Source: Plasmodiophora brassicae
Lineage: Eukaryota; Endomyxa; Phytomyxea; Plasmodiophorida; Plasmodiophoridae
Length of the DNA stretch: 64,000 bases
Assembly: GCA_039704465.1 (NCBI GenBank)
Contig: JASFAU010000011.1
Span: forward strand, 372,001 to 436,000
Direction: 5' to 3'
Shown here: piece by piece, positions 22,648 to 37,300 of the stretch
Position numbering within the stretch: position 1 is the stretch's first letter
Layout: each line of letters starts with the position of its first letter
Position numbers and translations under genes: made by a program
Notes under the pieces: generated by a model
What the model was told of the DNA's origin: nothing
Seen by the model: only the letters and a program-made list of their open reading frames with translations
The model's database searches: none

Positions 22648-23521
22648 TCAGTTGATCTTGACATTGGAGAAGTCCATTTCGGGGTGCGCCTTCATGAACT
22701 TCTGCAGCATCTCTTGTTTCTGCTGGTCTTCGCTCGTAGGCAGACCCATCGCCTTCTGGCGCTGATCGTACATCATCTTCTCGACGGTTGCGCGGGTCTC
22801 GCCGTCCAGGTCCTGCAATTTCGAGTTCTCGGGCACGATCGCTTTCGTGTCGATCTTCGGTTCGCCTTCTAGGATGCAGTCCCACCAGCTCATTTGGTTG
22901 ACCTTCGGCAGGTAAATAGTGAGGGTCTTCTTGCCGGCACGATCGGTCTCAATCGTCCACGTGCTGTCTTCGCCAACGACTCGCTGTGGGAATTGCCCAT
23001 CCAGCAGAGGCGTGGGCGAATCGGCCAGGGCCAGTTTCATTCGCGTCGCCGAAATCTGGCATCGAATCGATTTCGACGTTGCCGTCGCCGGAATCGGGAC
23101 CATTATCGTCACCTCCGACAACGTTTGCGTCCACGTGTACCTAGAAATCGAGTCAGATAAGGCGACGTTTCGTAGCATGGCAACAATACTTGTCGGTCGT
23201 GCCACCGTTCCCCACCGGTGGAGGCGGCCGCGCTTCAGGTTCCGCCTCTTCGGAACGCTCCTGCTCAGGCTCTTGTGGCAATTCGCTTGTCGACTCCATC
23301 TGTTTTGGTGCCGGCACAACAGGCGGCGCTTGCGCTGCCTGCTGCTTGTTGGCCTGGTCGGCCCACTTCCGCGCGATCTTCGTCACATGGCCAACCGCAC
23401 TGCTCGACCGCATGAACCCAGGACGCTTCTTCGCCAGGAATTCAAACACGCCTTCAAGGAAGGCAATCTCGCTGCCGATCCCCTCGACATGCTCGAACGC
23501 TTCGGCCAACGATTGCTCCAT
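22648..23521 (-). CDS. NudC-domain protein
   Basis: Exons 23521-23190 and 23140-22648 join through a TCTGAC-containing intron (DK|YTWTQTLSEV) into about 274 residues. The N-terminal helical region (EQSLAEAFEHVEGIGSEIAF) is followed by a proline-, glutamate- and glutamine-rich linker and a p23/CS domain (YTWTQTLSEVTIMVPIP, TWTIETDRAGKKTLTIYLPK, WWDCILEGEPKID). The C-terminal tail PTSEDQQKQEMLQKFMKAHP is typical of NudC. NudC proteins are HSP90 co-chaperones for dynein/LIS1 and kinases. Confidence 0.88.
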
Positions 23522-23810
23522 CGTCACAACAACTGCCTATCGACACGCACGGACTTTTCTGACTCGACCGCCGCCTGATCGTGCAGTCTGATTCAGGCGA
23601 TCAAGCCGACCCCTGTCACGAACTGCATATTTAATTGTGTGCGAATTTACGCGAACGCGACTGGTTCAGTGTTACAACCTGCTGACATGGGCGTTACATG
23701 ATCCGGTGCGGGTGCTGGGCGCCCACTGGCGATAATTTTTTCTGTGGCCGATTCACAGACGTCCTCCGAAGGTCAGTGTACCGGACGCAGTCCGTGTTTT
23801 ACGTTCGACA

Positions 23811-27921
<4,111 letters not shown>

Positions 27922-28068
27922 ATATCCTCCTGTACACACCATCAACAATACATCAGGCTGCCGGATCGCTCGGTCTAGCCGGGCATCGCGTTTGACCTTT
28001 GACTGATGTCGCGCACCGATCCAGATCAATTCTGGCACTGATCTCTCATTACGTCCTCCCAGAACAGC

Positions 28069-29138
28069 ATGGACGAGGAGGACGTTGCCGCAGCAGTAGC
28101 AACAGCCAACCCGGCGGGCGTCTGCGACACGGACGAACAGACCGAGGCATCGATAGTGGCAAATGGGCCGACGGGTCCCTTGTCCGGAGATGACCAGAAG
28201 GATGAACCGACAGGAACGTTGTCTGAAGGTGACGTCGTGATGACCGATGATCGAATGCCGCTGCTGTCCAGGATGGTGTGCAGGCACCGATCGCGATGCT
28301 GCCAGGCGTGCTGCTGGATCTCCTTGATCCTGTTCCTCGTCCTTGCTGTCGTTGGGATCCTCGTAGCCGTCTACTTCCCGGATTTGCATCCGCCGATCAC
28401 AATGGAGTGTCGGTCTCGCGACTTCCAGGCCACGGCCGGCAACGCCAGCTTCTCCACCGACTGTACCCTGAGCATCACCAATCGCAACAAGTTCGCGTTC
28501 GAGATTGCGTCCGCGACGATGGTCATCGGGCACAAAGGTTGGCCGGCGAGCGGTACCACGTGGTGTGTAATGACGGTTTCGCAGGGTTCGTCGCACAGAC
28601 TGTCCACCTGGGCAGGACCGTGTTCCCAGCGAAGCAGACGACGTCGGTGCCCGTCAACGTCAGGATCGTGCTGAATTTCCTGGAGATGGACAAGGCGATG
28701 TCCAACTTCCTGACGCTGGTCATGGGTCGGTGCCAGGCGACGACGGCGACCTTTCCAATCGAGATCAAAGGACAGGCCCGGATCACGACCTCGTTCATGC
28801 CCGTCAGCATTGCAATACCGGTCGCGTCGACGAAGAACATCGAGTGCCCGCCCACGATCGTGAGGATGAACAGGAAGCTGAACGGGCAGGACGTCGCTGA
28901 GCAGGTCTCCGACAAGCACGTTCAACGCATGAACGCGATGCTGGCCCTGGTACGGGCAGGGGTCGCACCATCCGAAGCCCGACGGATCGTGGAATCGATC
29001 ACGCCACGACCATCTGTCACCGTCAGCAGGGCAGCCGTCCACAAGGCTGCTAAAGCTGTCCAATCGGCCAAGAACGACCGTGCCCGAGCCACTGCCGTCT
29101 CTCAGTTTCTCGCGAACATGGGTGCTATCAGGCAGTGA
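28069..29138 (+). CDS. LEA2-like single-pass membrane protein
   Basis: Two exons, probably joined at about 28533-28581 (HK|GFVAQTVHLGRT), give roughly 340 residues. The N-terminal 65 residues are acidic and low complexity, a Cys-rich segment (CRHRSRCCQACCW) precedes one membrane helix (ISLILFLVLAVVGILVAVYF), and the outer part resembles a LEA14/WHy beta-sandwich (STDCTLSITNRNKFAFEIAS, then TSVPVNVRIVLNFLE). The C-terminal 100 residues are helical and basic. The membrane-proximal cysteines could be palmitoylated. The function is unknown. A shorter 32-nt intron choice is also possible at the junction. Confidence 0.65.
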
Positions 29139-29263
29139 CGTCTGGTAGCCAGTAAAGCCTGGTCGTTGTACGGTGCATTCCGACAGATGATGGCGGATGG
29201 TCATTTATTTGCAAACGGTACCTGGGATGCCTCTCGTGCACGTGCCTGCCTTAGCCTGCGCTG

Positions 29264-29345
29264 TCCTCTTCCTTCTTTGCTGGTGTAGCCAGTCCTCTTC
29301 CTTCTTTGCTGGTGTAGCCAGTCCTCTTCCTTCTTTGCTGGTGTA
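29264..29345. repeat. Three tandem copies of a 29-nt unit
   Basis: Units at 29264-29292, 29293-29321 and 29322 to about 29345 are nearly identical (CCTCTTCCTTCTTTGCTGG core); the last lacks two bases near its end. Because 29 is not a multiple of three, the repeat shifts frame and is unlikely to encode a peptide repeat. It lies in the 3' flank of the LEA2-like gene and at the 3' side of the Cys-rich minus-strand frames. Confidence 0.9.
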
Positions 29346-29371
29346 CCAGAGATAACGCCTGCGCGTCTCGT

Positions 29372-29720
29372 CTAGACGATGTTCTGTCGGTTCCCACTGC
29401 GCTCCTTGCAATAGGTATGCTTGAAGCGATCGACCACAGCAACGCCAGTTCCTTTACAGTCTCTACAGCCGTACGGCTGCCGACCATGCTCGAAGACGGG
29501 CGCCCTATGCACACAGATTGCGTCTCCGCCGTACGCTTTGCAGAAACGGTCGAGTCGGTCATTCGCGCAGAATGGACGTCCACTACAGTCCCTGCAAGGG
29601 CGCTTCCGGCACACAACTTGCAGTAGCGCCTCTGCTGTTCATGCATGCGGATTGCAGACGACCCGGCACACTCCAAGCTCCTTGCAGTAGTACTTCAGAC
29701 GCCATGGTGACGCTTGTTCC
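29372..29720 (-). CDS. Cys-rich repeat (CK-x-C-x-G type) protein fragment
   Basis: Minus-strand frames encode repeated modules such as YYCKELGVC, RRYCKLCAGS, CRDCSGRPFC, FCKAYGGDAIC and EHGRQPYGCRDCKGTG, ending TYCKERSGNRQNIV before a stop. The spacing resembles the tandem HGR..CKECGG zinc-binding repeats seen in large protist families. The repeats lie in more than one frame, so introns or frame breaks are needed to join them, and I could not fix a start. A possible 5' exon lies at 29907-29700. It may be a degenerate copy next to the retroelement remnant. Confidence 0.35.
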
Positions 29721-29931
29721 CGGGTGAGGACCGTGGCCTTGTCCTCATCTGCAGACTGTCCCATGTACCGGCAATGGGCAGCTCCTCGGCCTGTGGTGGA
29801 GCAGGTGAGCCCCGACCAATCTGGACGGTCGGAACGTTATGCAGACAAGGGGATGAGTGCAATCCACTCCGACTGAACCCTGGCAAGTATATTGTGGAGC
29901 AGTGCAACTAGAGCACACACGAAGACGTGCC

Positions 29932-30396
29932 CTACCGGAGCACACTACGGGCAACAGTTCGATCGATGAAGGTGTGGCTCGAACCGCTGTCCAAGAGGCA
30001 CGAGACAGCGTGAGTGTCGCAGTCGTCAGATAACGAGAGAGCGGATGGAAGGAACATGAGGGGCGGTGATTCGGGGTCGCTGACAGGATGGAACGATAAG
30101 GCGCCGGGGTTTGCTATTGTACGTGTATTGTCGGAGAGCGCAGCGACCGAGGCGTTCAGCCGCGCGGTTGCCCGTTTCCCTGCTGATGATCGCAGTTGGA
30201 GGACGCAGGACGGCGGGGGCAGCTGTGTACCGTGTGTCCCGGCGCTCGGCAGTTTAGGCACAGGCCGAGTTGTAGGCAACGTTCGCGCTCTTCTGGCGTG
30301 AGCTTGGTCCCACGGCCACTGATCGATGGCGTAGGGCTTGTGGGGACTTCTGTTATGTATTATCAATACAAAACGCTGTCCCTCCTGTCCCGCCAA
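29932..30396 (-). mobile_element. Ty3/gypsy-like gag-protease remnant
   Basis: On the minus strand, a CCHC zinc knuckle (CLNCRAPGHTVHSCP) near 30210-30270 is followed, in a different frame, by a retropepsin-like start LLDSGSSHTFIDRTVA near 29935-29985 (DSG active site). Knuckle then protease is the gag-pol order of LTR retrotransposons. The frame shift between the two, and the lack of reverse transcriptase or integrase sequence downstream, show a decayed, incomplete copy. No terminal repeats were found. Confidence 0.6.
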
Positions 30397-30626
30397 CGGT
30401 TGTCTCGTCGATATCGCGACGCATTAGGGGGCCGATATGGGAAATGAGACGACAGCCCGTGCGTCAGCGTAACCTCGTCGGATAGTGTACGTGGTTGCTG
30501 GGGAACAGTAGCGGCGCGCAAGGCTGGGTGCAGGGACAGGACAAAGGCGTCCGCCAGCATTGTCCTCTCCAGGACGTAGTCAGTGTACGTAGCCGCTTGA
30601 ACGTGCGGACGACCGGGGTAGACGCC

Positions 30627-30960
30627 ATGGAGAAGTCGGACGAGACACCAAAGAGGAAACGTGGTCGGCCCGCGGAAGGAGACGAGACCAGTGAGACTAT
30701 ATCGTGGCGGGCAGATATGGTGGAAGTGCTTCTGTCGTCCAAGGAGCAACTTCGTAGGTACTTCTTGGACGCCAAAAACAAGCAGCAGCTCAGCAAGGGG
30801 TGGCAGCGATTGGCTGTCATGTTTAACAACTAGATGGACATGGATGTGCCGCTCAGCAAGATCAAAAGCAAGTACCAGCAGGTGCTCGCCCAGTATCACA
30901 AGTTGAAGGCTGCTGATCGCGAGACGGGCAACAACCTTAAGCAATTGGCGGGATGTTCTG
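30627..30960 (+). pseudogene. Myb/SANT-like DNA-binding protein copy, broken by TAG
   Basis: The frame opens MEKSDETPKRKRGRPAEG (AT-hook-like RGRP), continues through a helical DNA-binding-like region (VEVLLSSKEQLRRYFLDAK, then GWQRLAVMFNN) and meets TAG at 30831-30833. The same frame continues after the stop with MDMDVPLSKIKSKYQQVLA. The inverted copy has CAG at this place, so the stop looks like a point mutation. The family is similar to Myb/SANT-like domains of multicopy or transposon-derived genes. Confidence 0.6.
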
Positions 30961-31119
30961 GTATCCCATTTCGAGGGGAAGCAAGGACTGGCCCATGACG
31001 CCTTGCACGAGGAACCCGACGACGGTCGTGACATACCGACAATGACGAGCTCCCATGCAACAACCGACCGGCTTCAACTGCGTCTTGCGCGACGACACCT
31101 CGTGAGCGTCGTTCAACCA

Positions 31120-31431
31120 AAGCGGGCGCTGATGATTTTCCGACAAAGTTTGGGAACAAAATCAAGCTGGCGAGAACCTGCTGGTATTTGCTGTTGATCT
31201 TGTCGAGCTGCGCACGCATGTCCAGCTGGTTGTTAAACAAGACAGCCAGTCGCTGCCAACCCTTGGTGAGCTGCTGCTTGTTTTTGGCGTCCAAGAAGTA
31301 ACTGCGAAGTTGCTCCTTGGACGATAGAAGCACTTCCACCATATCTGCCCGTCACGATACAGTCTCACTGGTCTCGTCTACTTTCGCGGGCCGACCACGT
31401 TTCCTCTTTGGCGACTCGTCCGACTTCTCCT
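31120..31431 (-). pseudogene. Inverted second copy of the Myb/SANT-like gene, broken by TGA
   Basis: The minus strand repeats the same coding sequence (EKSDESPKRKRGRPAK ... VEVLLSSKEQLRSYFLDAK ... GWQRLAVLFNNQLDM ... INSKYQQVLA). It has a TGA at 31354-31352 where the plus copy has TGG (TSETISW in the plus copy). A short product could begin at the ATG at 31342, after the stop. The arms of the inverted repeat are about 30630-30895 and 31165-31431, separated by about 270 nt without similarity between the copies. Confidence 0.6.
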
Positions 31432-31439
31432 GGCGTCCA

Positions 31440-31832
31440 CCGGGCTTACCTGCAGTGAGCTGCAGACTCTACGGACTCCGTGAGCCAACATCGGAAAATA
31501 GAGGTGCAAACTGAGGCAAGGTAACTGCAAACCTGTTGGTCAGGACCTCTATTGATTTGCGCTCTAAAATCCGGCGTCGTCTGGCGCCCTGGGGGTCACC
31601 GAGGCCCAGTGATACGTGGTCAGCTCGAGTCCTTCGCAGATCTGGGCCGCACCGATTAATGCTATGCCTTAATCGGCATGACGTCACCCGGAACGCGCGG
31701 CGAGACCGGAACCCGCGTCCACGTGCCTTCCCGCACACGTGTCCGCACTCCCAATTGCCAAGTTACCGAATAACGCCAACGACAAGCACAGCAACGTACC
31801 ACTAGATCGTGACCGTTTCAACACACACAACG
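31440..31832. other. Intergenic region between Myb/SANT copy and coiled-coil gene
   Basis: No supported gene. It contains the probable promoter of the coiled-coil gene that follows. Confidence 0.35.
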
Positions 31833-32915
31833 ATGCCAGCCCGATTCGAACCCATGACAACGTCTCGCACTGTCGATGAGTCCGGGTACCTGACCGATTC
31901 GGTCGAGAGCGACACCGACGCAAACGAAGCGGGCCAGACCATGGCCGAGACGGCCACGCACCAGACCAAGAAGCAGATGAAGGCGGCACGGCGCAAGGCC
32001 GCCGAACTCCAGAAGCAGGCCGAACAGCAGAAGGCCGGCGCCGAGGCCAAAGCGGCCGAGGCGAAGCAGGCGGCCCTGGAGCAGAAGGCGGCCATGGAAA
32101 AGAAGGCGCAGGAGGCGAAGCAGGTGGCCATGGAGAAGAAGGCGGAAATGGAAGCCAAGGCGGCCGAGATGAAGAAGGCGGGCATGGAGAAGAAGGCGGA
32201 AATGGAAGCCAAGGCGGCCGACATGAAGAAGGCGGCCATGGAGAAGAAGGCGGAAATGGAAGCCAAAGCCGCCGGGATGAAGAAGGCGGCCGCTGAGAAG
32301 AAGGCGGAGATGGAGGCGAAGGCTGCCGAGATGAAGAAGGCGGCGATGGCGCAGAAGAAGGCGCTGGAGGACGGCATCGCCGAGCAGAAGGCGGCGGTCG
32401 GCCAGCAGGTCGACGAGGCCCGGACGGAGGTGAACCGCGTGATGACGAACGCGCGCCAGGAGTACGACGAGATCGCCGGCGAGGCCAGCAAGGCCCTGGC
32501 GACGGCCGGCGCCTTCACCGCCGACGTCCGCAAGCGCCTGCCGCGTAAACGCGTCATGTTCGCGGCCGCCGGCGCCACTGTCGTCGTCGCCGGCGTCGGG
32601 TACCTGGCCTACCGCAACTACAACGCTGACGACGACGTGCCCCCGTTCTGGAGCGGCTGGTTCGACGGCTGGTTCGGATCGCAGCAGGAGACGGCTCCGG
32701 TCGTCGCTCCCGAACCCGAGCCGTCGCCCCTGTCGAACCTGCTAACGGAGGGGACGGCCGCCATGACGAGCGCCATGTCGGCGGAGCCGATGCAGACGGC
32801 GCTTCGCGGCCTGTCCCATGAGTTCGACGAGCAGTTCGGGGGCCTGGCCGACCTGATCGCCGACCAGCAGAAGGGGTTCCTGACCTTCCTCGGCAACCTG
32901 CGCGGCAGCAAGTAG
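31833..32915 (+). CDS. Alanine/lysine-rich coiled-coil membrane protein with 17-residue repeats
   Basis: Single-exon gene, about 360 residues from the ATG at 31833. From about residue 50 to 200 it is an almost uninterrupted helix of Ala, Lys, Glu and Met, with a 17-residue unit (EKKAEMEAKAAEMKKAA type) repeated about five times with small changes. Near residues 235-260 a basic stretch (RKRLPRKR) precedes one membrane segment (VMFAAAGATVVVAGVGYLAY). The tail is acidic/proline-rich, with a WSGWFDGWFG aromatic patch. No signal peptide is seen, so it is probably a membrane-attached, elongated protein on the cytosolic side of an organelle. I do not recognise a family. The DNA repeats are near-identical in places, so unit number may vary between strains. 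Confidence 0.85.
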   Translation: MPARFEPMTTSRTVDESGYLTDSVESDTDANEAGQTMAETATHQTKKQMKAARRKAAELQKQAEQQKAGAEAKAAEAKQAALEQKAAMEKKAQEAKQVAMEKKAEMEAKAAEMKKAGMEKKAEMEAKAADMKKAAMEKKAEMEAKAAGMKKAAAEKKAEMEAKAAEMKKAAMAQKKALEDGIAEQKAAVGQQVDEARTEVNRVMTNARQEYDEIAGEASKALATAGAFTADVRKRLPRKRVMFAAAGATVVVAGVGYLAYRNYNADDDVPPFWSGWFDGWFGSQQETAPVVAPEPEPSPLSNLLTEGTAAMTSAMSAEPMQTALRGLSHEFDEQFGGLADLIADQQKGFLTFLGNLRGSK

Positions 32916-33069
32916 ACACGCGAGCACAGCAATACACACACACGCGTATGCTGTGGGTTTATCTAGGGTGCGCCCTTCGTCGCTGGCGTCGGCACCGACG
33001 ACCTCGGCTCGATCTGGGCGTCTGCGGGGTCGCCCATCCGCGTGTTCAGCATGGACATGGCCTCGAGGT

Positions 33070-34238
33070 TCAGGGCCGCTGTGGAACCACCCACCCGGTC
33101 GTCAGCAGACGAACAGGGGCGTGTGGTTCGGGAGATGACATAACAGCGGACGTACAGACGGAACGCAGGAAGGCTTGCTTCATTTCGCGTTCGACGCGCG
33201 CCTTGTTCTGGACGTGGAGCGCGATCTGCCGCTCGGCCTCGTCCAGCTTGGCCCGCATCTGAACGAACACCGAAATTGGGACGTCACGAGGGCGCATTCA
33301 CGCTGCTGACGAGACCGTCTGAAGCGTCGCCTCGTAGGTGGAGACGAGCGTCCGCGACATTGCCTCCAGCTGGGATTTGAACAGGTCCTGCGATATGGGC
33401 GTCGGTACAACCGGGGGCCTGTTGGGGGCACCCTGGACCCGTACCTCGCGTTGTTGTTTGCTGACAGCACGTAGAGCCGCGTTCCAAGCGGAGAACGCTC
33501 GCAGCTTACGCTTCAGCTTGTTGGCAGGGACGACCCACTTGCCGACCGACTGAAATCAGAGGGTTGTCATTAGCGCGCCCAACCCGCGAAGGGCGCTGAG
33601 GTGCCCGCGACGAACCCGTTCCAGCTCGGCATGGCGGGATGCGACCCGTTTCCATGTGCTGAAGGCGCGACGCATGGCACAGGCCCCGGCCTGTAGGCGA
33701 ATGCTGAGTGGACCATGCGGCGCCGCTTGCTGATGGGTACGTACGTAGTTCCCGACGACACGCCCCAGCAGGCGAGCGTGCTGCGCCTCGCTGGCGACGA
33801 CCTTCTCGTGCTGGTCGGCCAGGACGGCGAGCCGCTCCTTCACCTGCTCGAGCTGGTCCTGGGCGCGCGTCATCGCCACGGAATGCTCCGCCTGGGCCCG
33901 CTCCAGCGATGCCTCGTAGCGGCGACGGATGTCCTCCCTGTACGAGATGCAATGATCCTGACCGCTGACGAGTTAGCGCTATCGCCACGTCTGCAGGGGC
34001 GCCGAACGCGGACCTGCATCGCTGTACGAAGTCGAAGGACGGCGTCGTCGATCACCTTGAAGCCGTCGTCATCGACGAGCTCCCCTATGACAACGCTCGT
34101 CCCGGCCGGGTCCACGTCCTCGCCTGGGTTCACCGCCCGCTCATCGGCGCCTTCGTCGACGTCTTCGCCCGCGTCGTCGGGTTTGTCGACGATGGACACG
34201 GTGGCCAGCAGCCTCTCGTACGCGTCACCGTCCGCCAT
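33070..34238 (-). CDS. Coiled-coil protein with AFSxW motifs (POC5/Sfi1-like?)
   Basis: Several exons. The first (from ATG 34238) is acidic with VDKPDDAGEDVDEGADER; the next is a coiled coil (AQDQLEQVKERLAVLADQHE) with a helix CAMRRAFSTWKRVASRH; the next has LKRKLRAFSAWNAALRAVSKQ, and a further coil LDEAERQIALHVQNKARVERE precedes the stop at 33070. The two AFSxW helices resemble centrin-binding Sfi1/POC5 repeats, which suggests a centriole or basal-body protein; this is inference from motif alone. Exon ends were not fully resolved and the last 25 residues may be intronic. Confidence 0.5.
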
Positions 34239-34391
34239 CGCCTTCTATGACTCTGCTGGGGCCACGCCGCCTGGGACGAGTCGCCTATGCGTACAACATC
34301 TCCTATCGAGACAGCACGCCCTGTACGGGTTGCCACTGGCGGCGATCTGGTGTACCCGGGATCATGCAAGACGATTGATTGATATCTGGCC

Positions 34392-37300
34392 ATGTCGAGG
34401 CTCGGCGCGGCTTGCTACTTCATGGTTTCGACGGCGGCCTGTTGCATGGCGCTGACGTCGTACTCGGGCCTGTGCGTCCTGCGAGGGCATTGTGGCTGTG
34501 ACCTGTACCCGGGCACGTGTACGCCCGATGGGAAAATGTGTGTGTGTGGGTTGTTCCCGCCCGGGCGAAACCCGAACGCGCACGTGTCGGTCTAGCATGT
34601 GAACATGACTGTCCTGTGCAGGGACTTCGGTTACCTGGGGCTCGTGTCAATCGACGCCTCGCTTTTCTACGTCACGTCGACGTACTTGCAGGTCCTGTAC
34701 GAAGTGTACGTGGCGATGTCGTCGAGAAGCCGCACCAGCCGCCCCGCTTACGTTGTCGGTAGGGATCTGAACAACAATATGATTACCCGGATTGCCGCTG
34801 GCACCTTCGCGACCCTCACCTCGTTTACTGGTGCGATGTAAGTACGTTGCTGTGATGCGCCACCAAGAACGAATCCGATTCAGTGGCGTATACTCTATAG
34901 CGACCTGTCCGTTAACAGCATCACGATGATCGAGGTGGGGGCGATGGACCATCTGTCCCGGATCAACGAATTGTACGTTCCGCTCGGCGATGCACCGAGA
35001 ATGCGTCCTGACGAAGGCGTCTGTCTGGCAGGTACCTATCCGACAACCGGCTGTCCATACTACCGCCGGGTACACTCTCGGCAATGACATCGTTAACGTT
35101 GCTGGGGTTGGACAGCAACGGCTTGGCGTCCATTCCAAGTGCGACGTTCGCTCGAATGTCAGCATTGTCCATACTGTACATGGCTTGCCGGCTCAAGTGC
35201 AAGTTGGCGCGCACTGAGCTCTGAACGAATAGAAACCTTGGAGGCAACCGTCTCAGTGTGCTGCCTAGCGGGTTGTTCGCCGCTCTGTCTTCCCTGTCCA
35301 TCCTGTCAGCTACGCTTGCATCGGGTCCGCTCTCTGTCGCTCTGCTGAGTCAGCCATCAGGTCGCTGAACCAGAACGCGTTCGTGGCGCTGCCAGACCTC
35401 TCCGGATGCGTCCAGCTACAAACCCTGTACTAGCAACCCCAGGCCCTGCCGCGGTTCTCGGGATGCTGACCTCGCCCGGTCGTTCGCAGGACGATCTGGT
35501 CAAACGCGGTCACATCCGTTCCTTCAGGGTACTTCAATTCTGTGCCCACACTGACACAACTGTATCAGGAGATGACGTACTGGTCGATAACGAACACGAT
35601 GCACTGACCGGCTGCGTACAGGACGCTGTCATCGAACAGGATCTCAGTTATCCAGAGCGGCGCGTTCGACGCGCTGACCCGGCTTCAGTCGCTAGACCTT
35701 GGGTCCAACCAAATCACGGTCGTTTCCAGCGGCTGCTTCCAGGCGCTGACACAGTTGACCGAACTGTGGGTTCCGAACACCGACTGCAGGTCTCAACATT
35801 AAGGCATGGTTACACGCCCAGGGATCTGTCGAACAACAAGCTGCTGAGCCCAATCCCGCTTGGGACGTTCTCTACGCTCAACCTGCTGACCAACCTGTGC
35901 GACCAGGCGACCAGGCGTCAGGGCTGTTGACATTGACGTGGAGGCGTTAGGAACCTCGACAACACGAGTCTCGCTACTCTACCCAGTGGATTACTCGGCT
36001 CCCTACCATCCCTCACAATCTTGTCTGTTGACGACCAAGCGTACAGTGGCGCCCGTGCTGATGTCGTCAACAGAAGCCTCAATCTGAACCGGGTCGTGAC
36101 GCTGCCCGACCTCTTCGGGTGCACCCTGCTGCAAACTCTGTCGGGGCGTGACCGCATGCCGCCTCCAGGTGCAACGCTGACCGCGCCGTCCCACCCCTTA
36201 TAGGTCCACCTCATCGAACGCGATCACGTCGATCCCTTCAGGATATTTCAATGCACTGCCCATGCTGACCGCGTTGTACGGGCGTGGCATTGCTGGTCGG
36301 CGTCACGTATGCCCAGTTCCGTCGTGCAGGGACCTGTCGTCGAACCAGATCGCGGCCGTACAGGGCGACGCATTCGCCGCGTTGACAAACCTGGAGTCCC
36401 TGAACCTCCAGTCCAACGTCCTCACGTTGATCCAGGACGGCTGTTTCGACAGTTCGGCGAACCTGGCAATTCTGTACCCCATCGTCGTCGTCATCGACGT
36501 TCCACATGCGGAACCTGAACGTGTTTACCTGCCCCCAGGAGGCTGTCGCAGAACAAGCTGCGAACGCTGCCGCGAAACGCATTCGCTCGTTTGACGTCGC
36601 TGACGGAACAAGTGTACGTCGGTTCTGTGTGGGACTGGTTTCACGGATCTGACGGGTCGATCTTAGCGACTTGACGATGAGGCCGCCGATCGTCATGGCC
36701 TGCGTGCCGCTGCCGCCGCCAGTACCGGCACTGGCATCGCAGTACAACCCGAAGAAGGTGCCAATTTGCGCAACGGTCACGACAAGCGCGCGCGCAGTGC
36801 TCAGGACGACGAAACGGGCAACATCATCAGCGAAGCGTATGGTGCCGTCGTCAGTCAGGAAACACCCGCCATCGACGATGCGGGGGAAGACACCTAGCGC
36901 TGTCACGAGGCCATCCAGTGCGAGGACTAACAGCCCAACACGTCGACCCAGTTCTGCGTTTCGTTTGAAACACTCTAGCCCACGTTCAGGCGCCATGAGA
37001 AGAACGTCTGCCAATGACATTAACGCACCGCATCGTAGTTTGCTGATTCTCAGCACGTCTGCGGGCGTGTCCCCTCCGGCGTCATCGACATGGTAAACGG
37101 GCGGTTAGAAGTCGGTAAAGGTACAATTACTGACGGTTGCAGGTCTGCGTATCACCGAGAGAACAGAACCACCAACGCAACGACGATGGCAAAGTACGGC
37201 CGGCAGTGTTCAGACAATTAATAGCCGCTGACATACCGCATGCAGGTCCCTGCGTCACCGAACAAATGTGACGACAAACGAGAACCAGCCGGATGCAGGA

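Noticed and set aside
29264..29345. CRISPR-like array
   Set aside because: Units are direct, contiguous and without spacers; the genome is eukaryotic.
31833..31910. Minus-strand tRNA from GGTTCGAATC-like sequence
   Set aside because: The surrounding stems do not pair and the bases lie within the start of a well-supported coding frame.
32554..32943. Minus-strand frame over the coiled-coil gene
   Set aside because: Arg/Ser/Gly-rich shadow of the plus-strand frame.
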